Shown here: positions 63,887 to 64,000 of the stretch, in pieces
Numbering within the stretch: the stretch's first letter is position 1
Layout: every line of letters starts with the position of its first letter
The notes under the pieces: generated by a model
What the model saw: only the letters and a program-made list of their open reading frames with translations
Databases searched by the model: none
What the model was told of the DNA's origin: nothing
Source: Hemicordylus capensis
Taxonomy: Eukaryota; Chordata; Lepidosauria; Squamata; Cordylidae
Direction: 5' to 3'
Length of the DNA: 64,000 nucleotides
Assembly: GCF_027244095.1 (NCBI RefSeq)
Contig: NC_069665.1
Location: 3,288,501 to 3,352,500 of the forward strand
Position numbers and translations under genes: made by a program

Positions 63887-64000
63887 CTGCAAAACAAAAG
63901 GAAAGTTGATTTTCAGACCAAAACTACTAATTTTGCTTGTGCAAGAAAATGGGGCGTACGTTGGTCTGGATCCCTCTTAGTCACAGTGGCATTGAAAAAA

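Noticed and set aside
63703-63897. Cys/His-containing minus-strand frame CRYCEQLAGCHFHYNC
   Set aside because: It looks like a zinc-binding motif, but it runs through a probable splice acceptor and into an (AAT)n microsatellite. The shorter frame from the acceptor is a better candidate.
1-64000. CRISPR array, bacterial operon or other prokaryotic system
   Set aside because: Spliced vertebrate genes, SINEs and LINEs fill the window. No array of regularly spaced identical repeats exists.

Overview
The window is vertebrate nuclear DNA, most likely from a squamate reptile (lizard or snake). Two host genes were reconstructed exon by exon, both on the minus strand. The squamate call rests on the repeats: tRNA-headed SINEs ending in a Bov-B-like tail (the Sauria SINE design), a Bov-B LINE remnant, many hAT-type MITEs, and a DIRS retroelement. 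The species was not determined.

Layout from left to right. 1-41,189 holds the 5' part of GLG1 (Golgi glycoprotein 1 / MG-160 / ESL-1): seven coding exons, from exon 1 at 41,189 to exon 7 at 1,688, with the rest of the gene beyond the left edge. Intron 1 is 26.8 kb and holds most of the dispersed repeats, including a 1.5-kb foldback hAT-like element at 33,236-34,742. A CpG-rich first exon and promoter lie at about 40,500-41,400. After a 1.6-kb gap comes the 3' end of RFWD3, with a poly(A) signal at 42,780-42,785. RFWD3 (RING/WD40 E3 ubiquitin ligase of the replication-stress and interstrand-crosslink response) is complete in 12 coding exons from 61,742 to 44,006. All intron phases agree, giving 707 codons plus stop. 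Its intron 10 is swollen by a 5.7-kb DIRS-type tyrosine-recombinase retroelement (46,204-51,947), treated here as a fossil. The RFWD3 promoter at 61,743-62,000 has three CCAAT boxes. At the right edge a possible 3'-terminal exon of a third minus-strand gene (63,840-63,886) would fit MLKL, the known neighbour of RFWD3 in mammals, but the match is weak.

The GLG1-RFWD3-(MLKL) order on one strand matches the human 16q23 arrangement. The genes share location rather than a pathway: GLG1 is a Golgi type I membrane protein that handles growth factors, and RFWD3 works on RPA-coated DNA in the nucleus.

The most notable non-genic items are the DIRS element with its inverted termini and an internal segment that reproduces both ends joined, the foldback hAT-like element, a SINE family whose head resembles 5S rRNA fused to a tRNA-like module, and several MITEs with clear 8-bp target duplications. 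No new multi-gene system was found. All homology calls come from reading and memory of the families, not from database searches.
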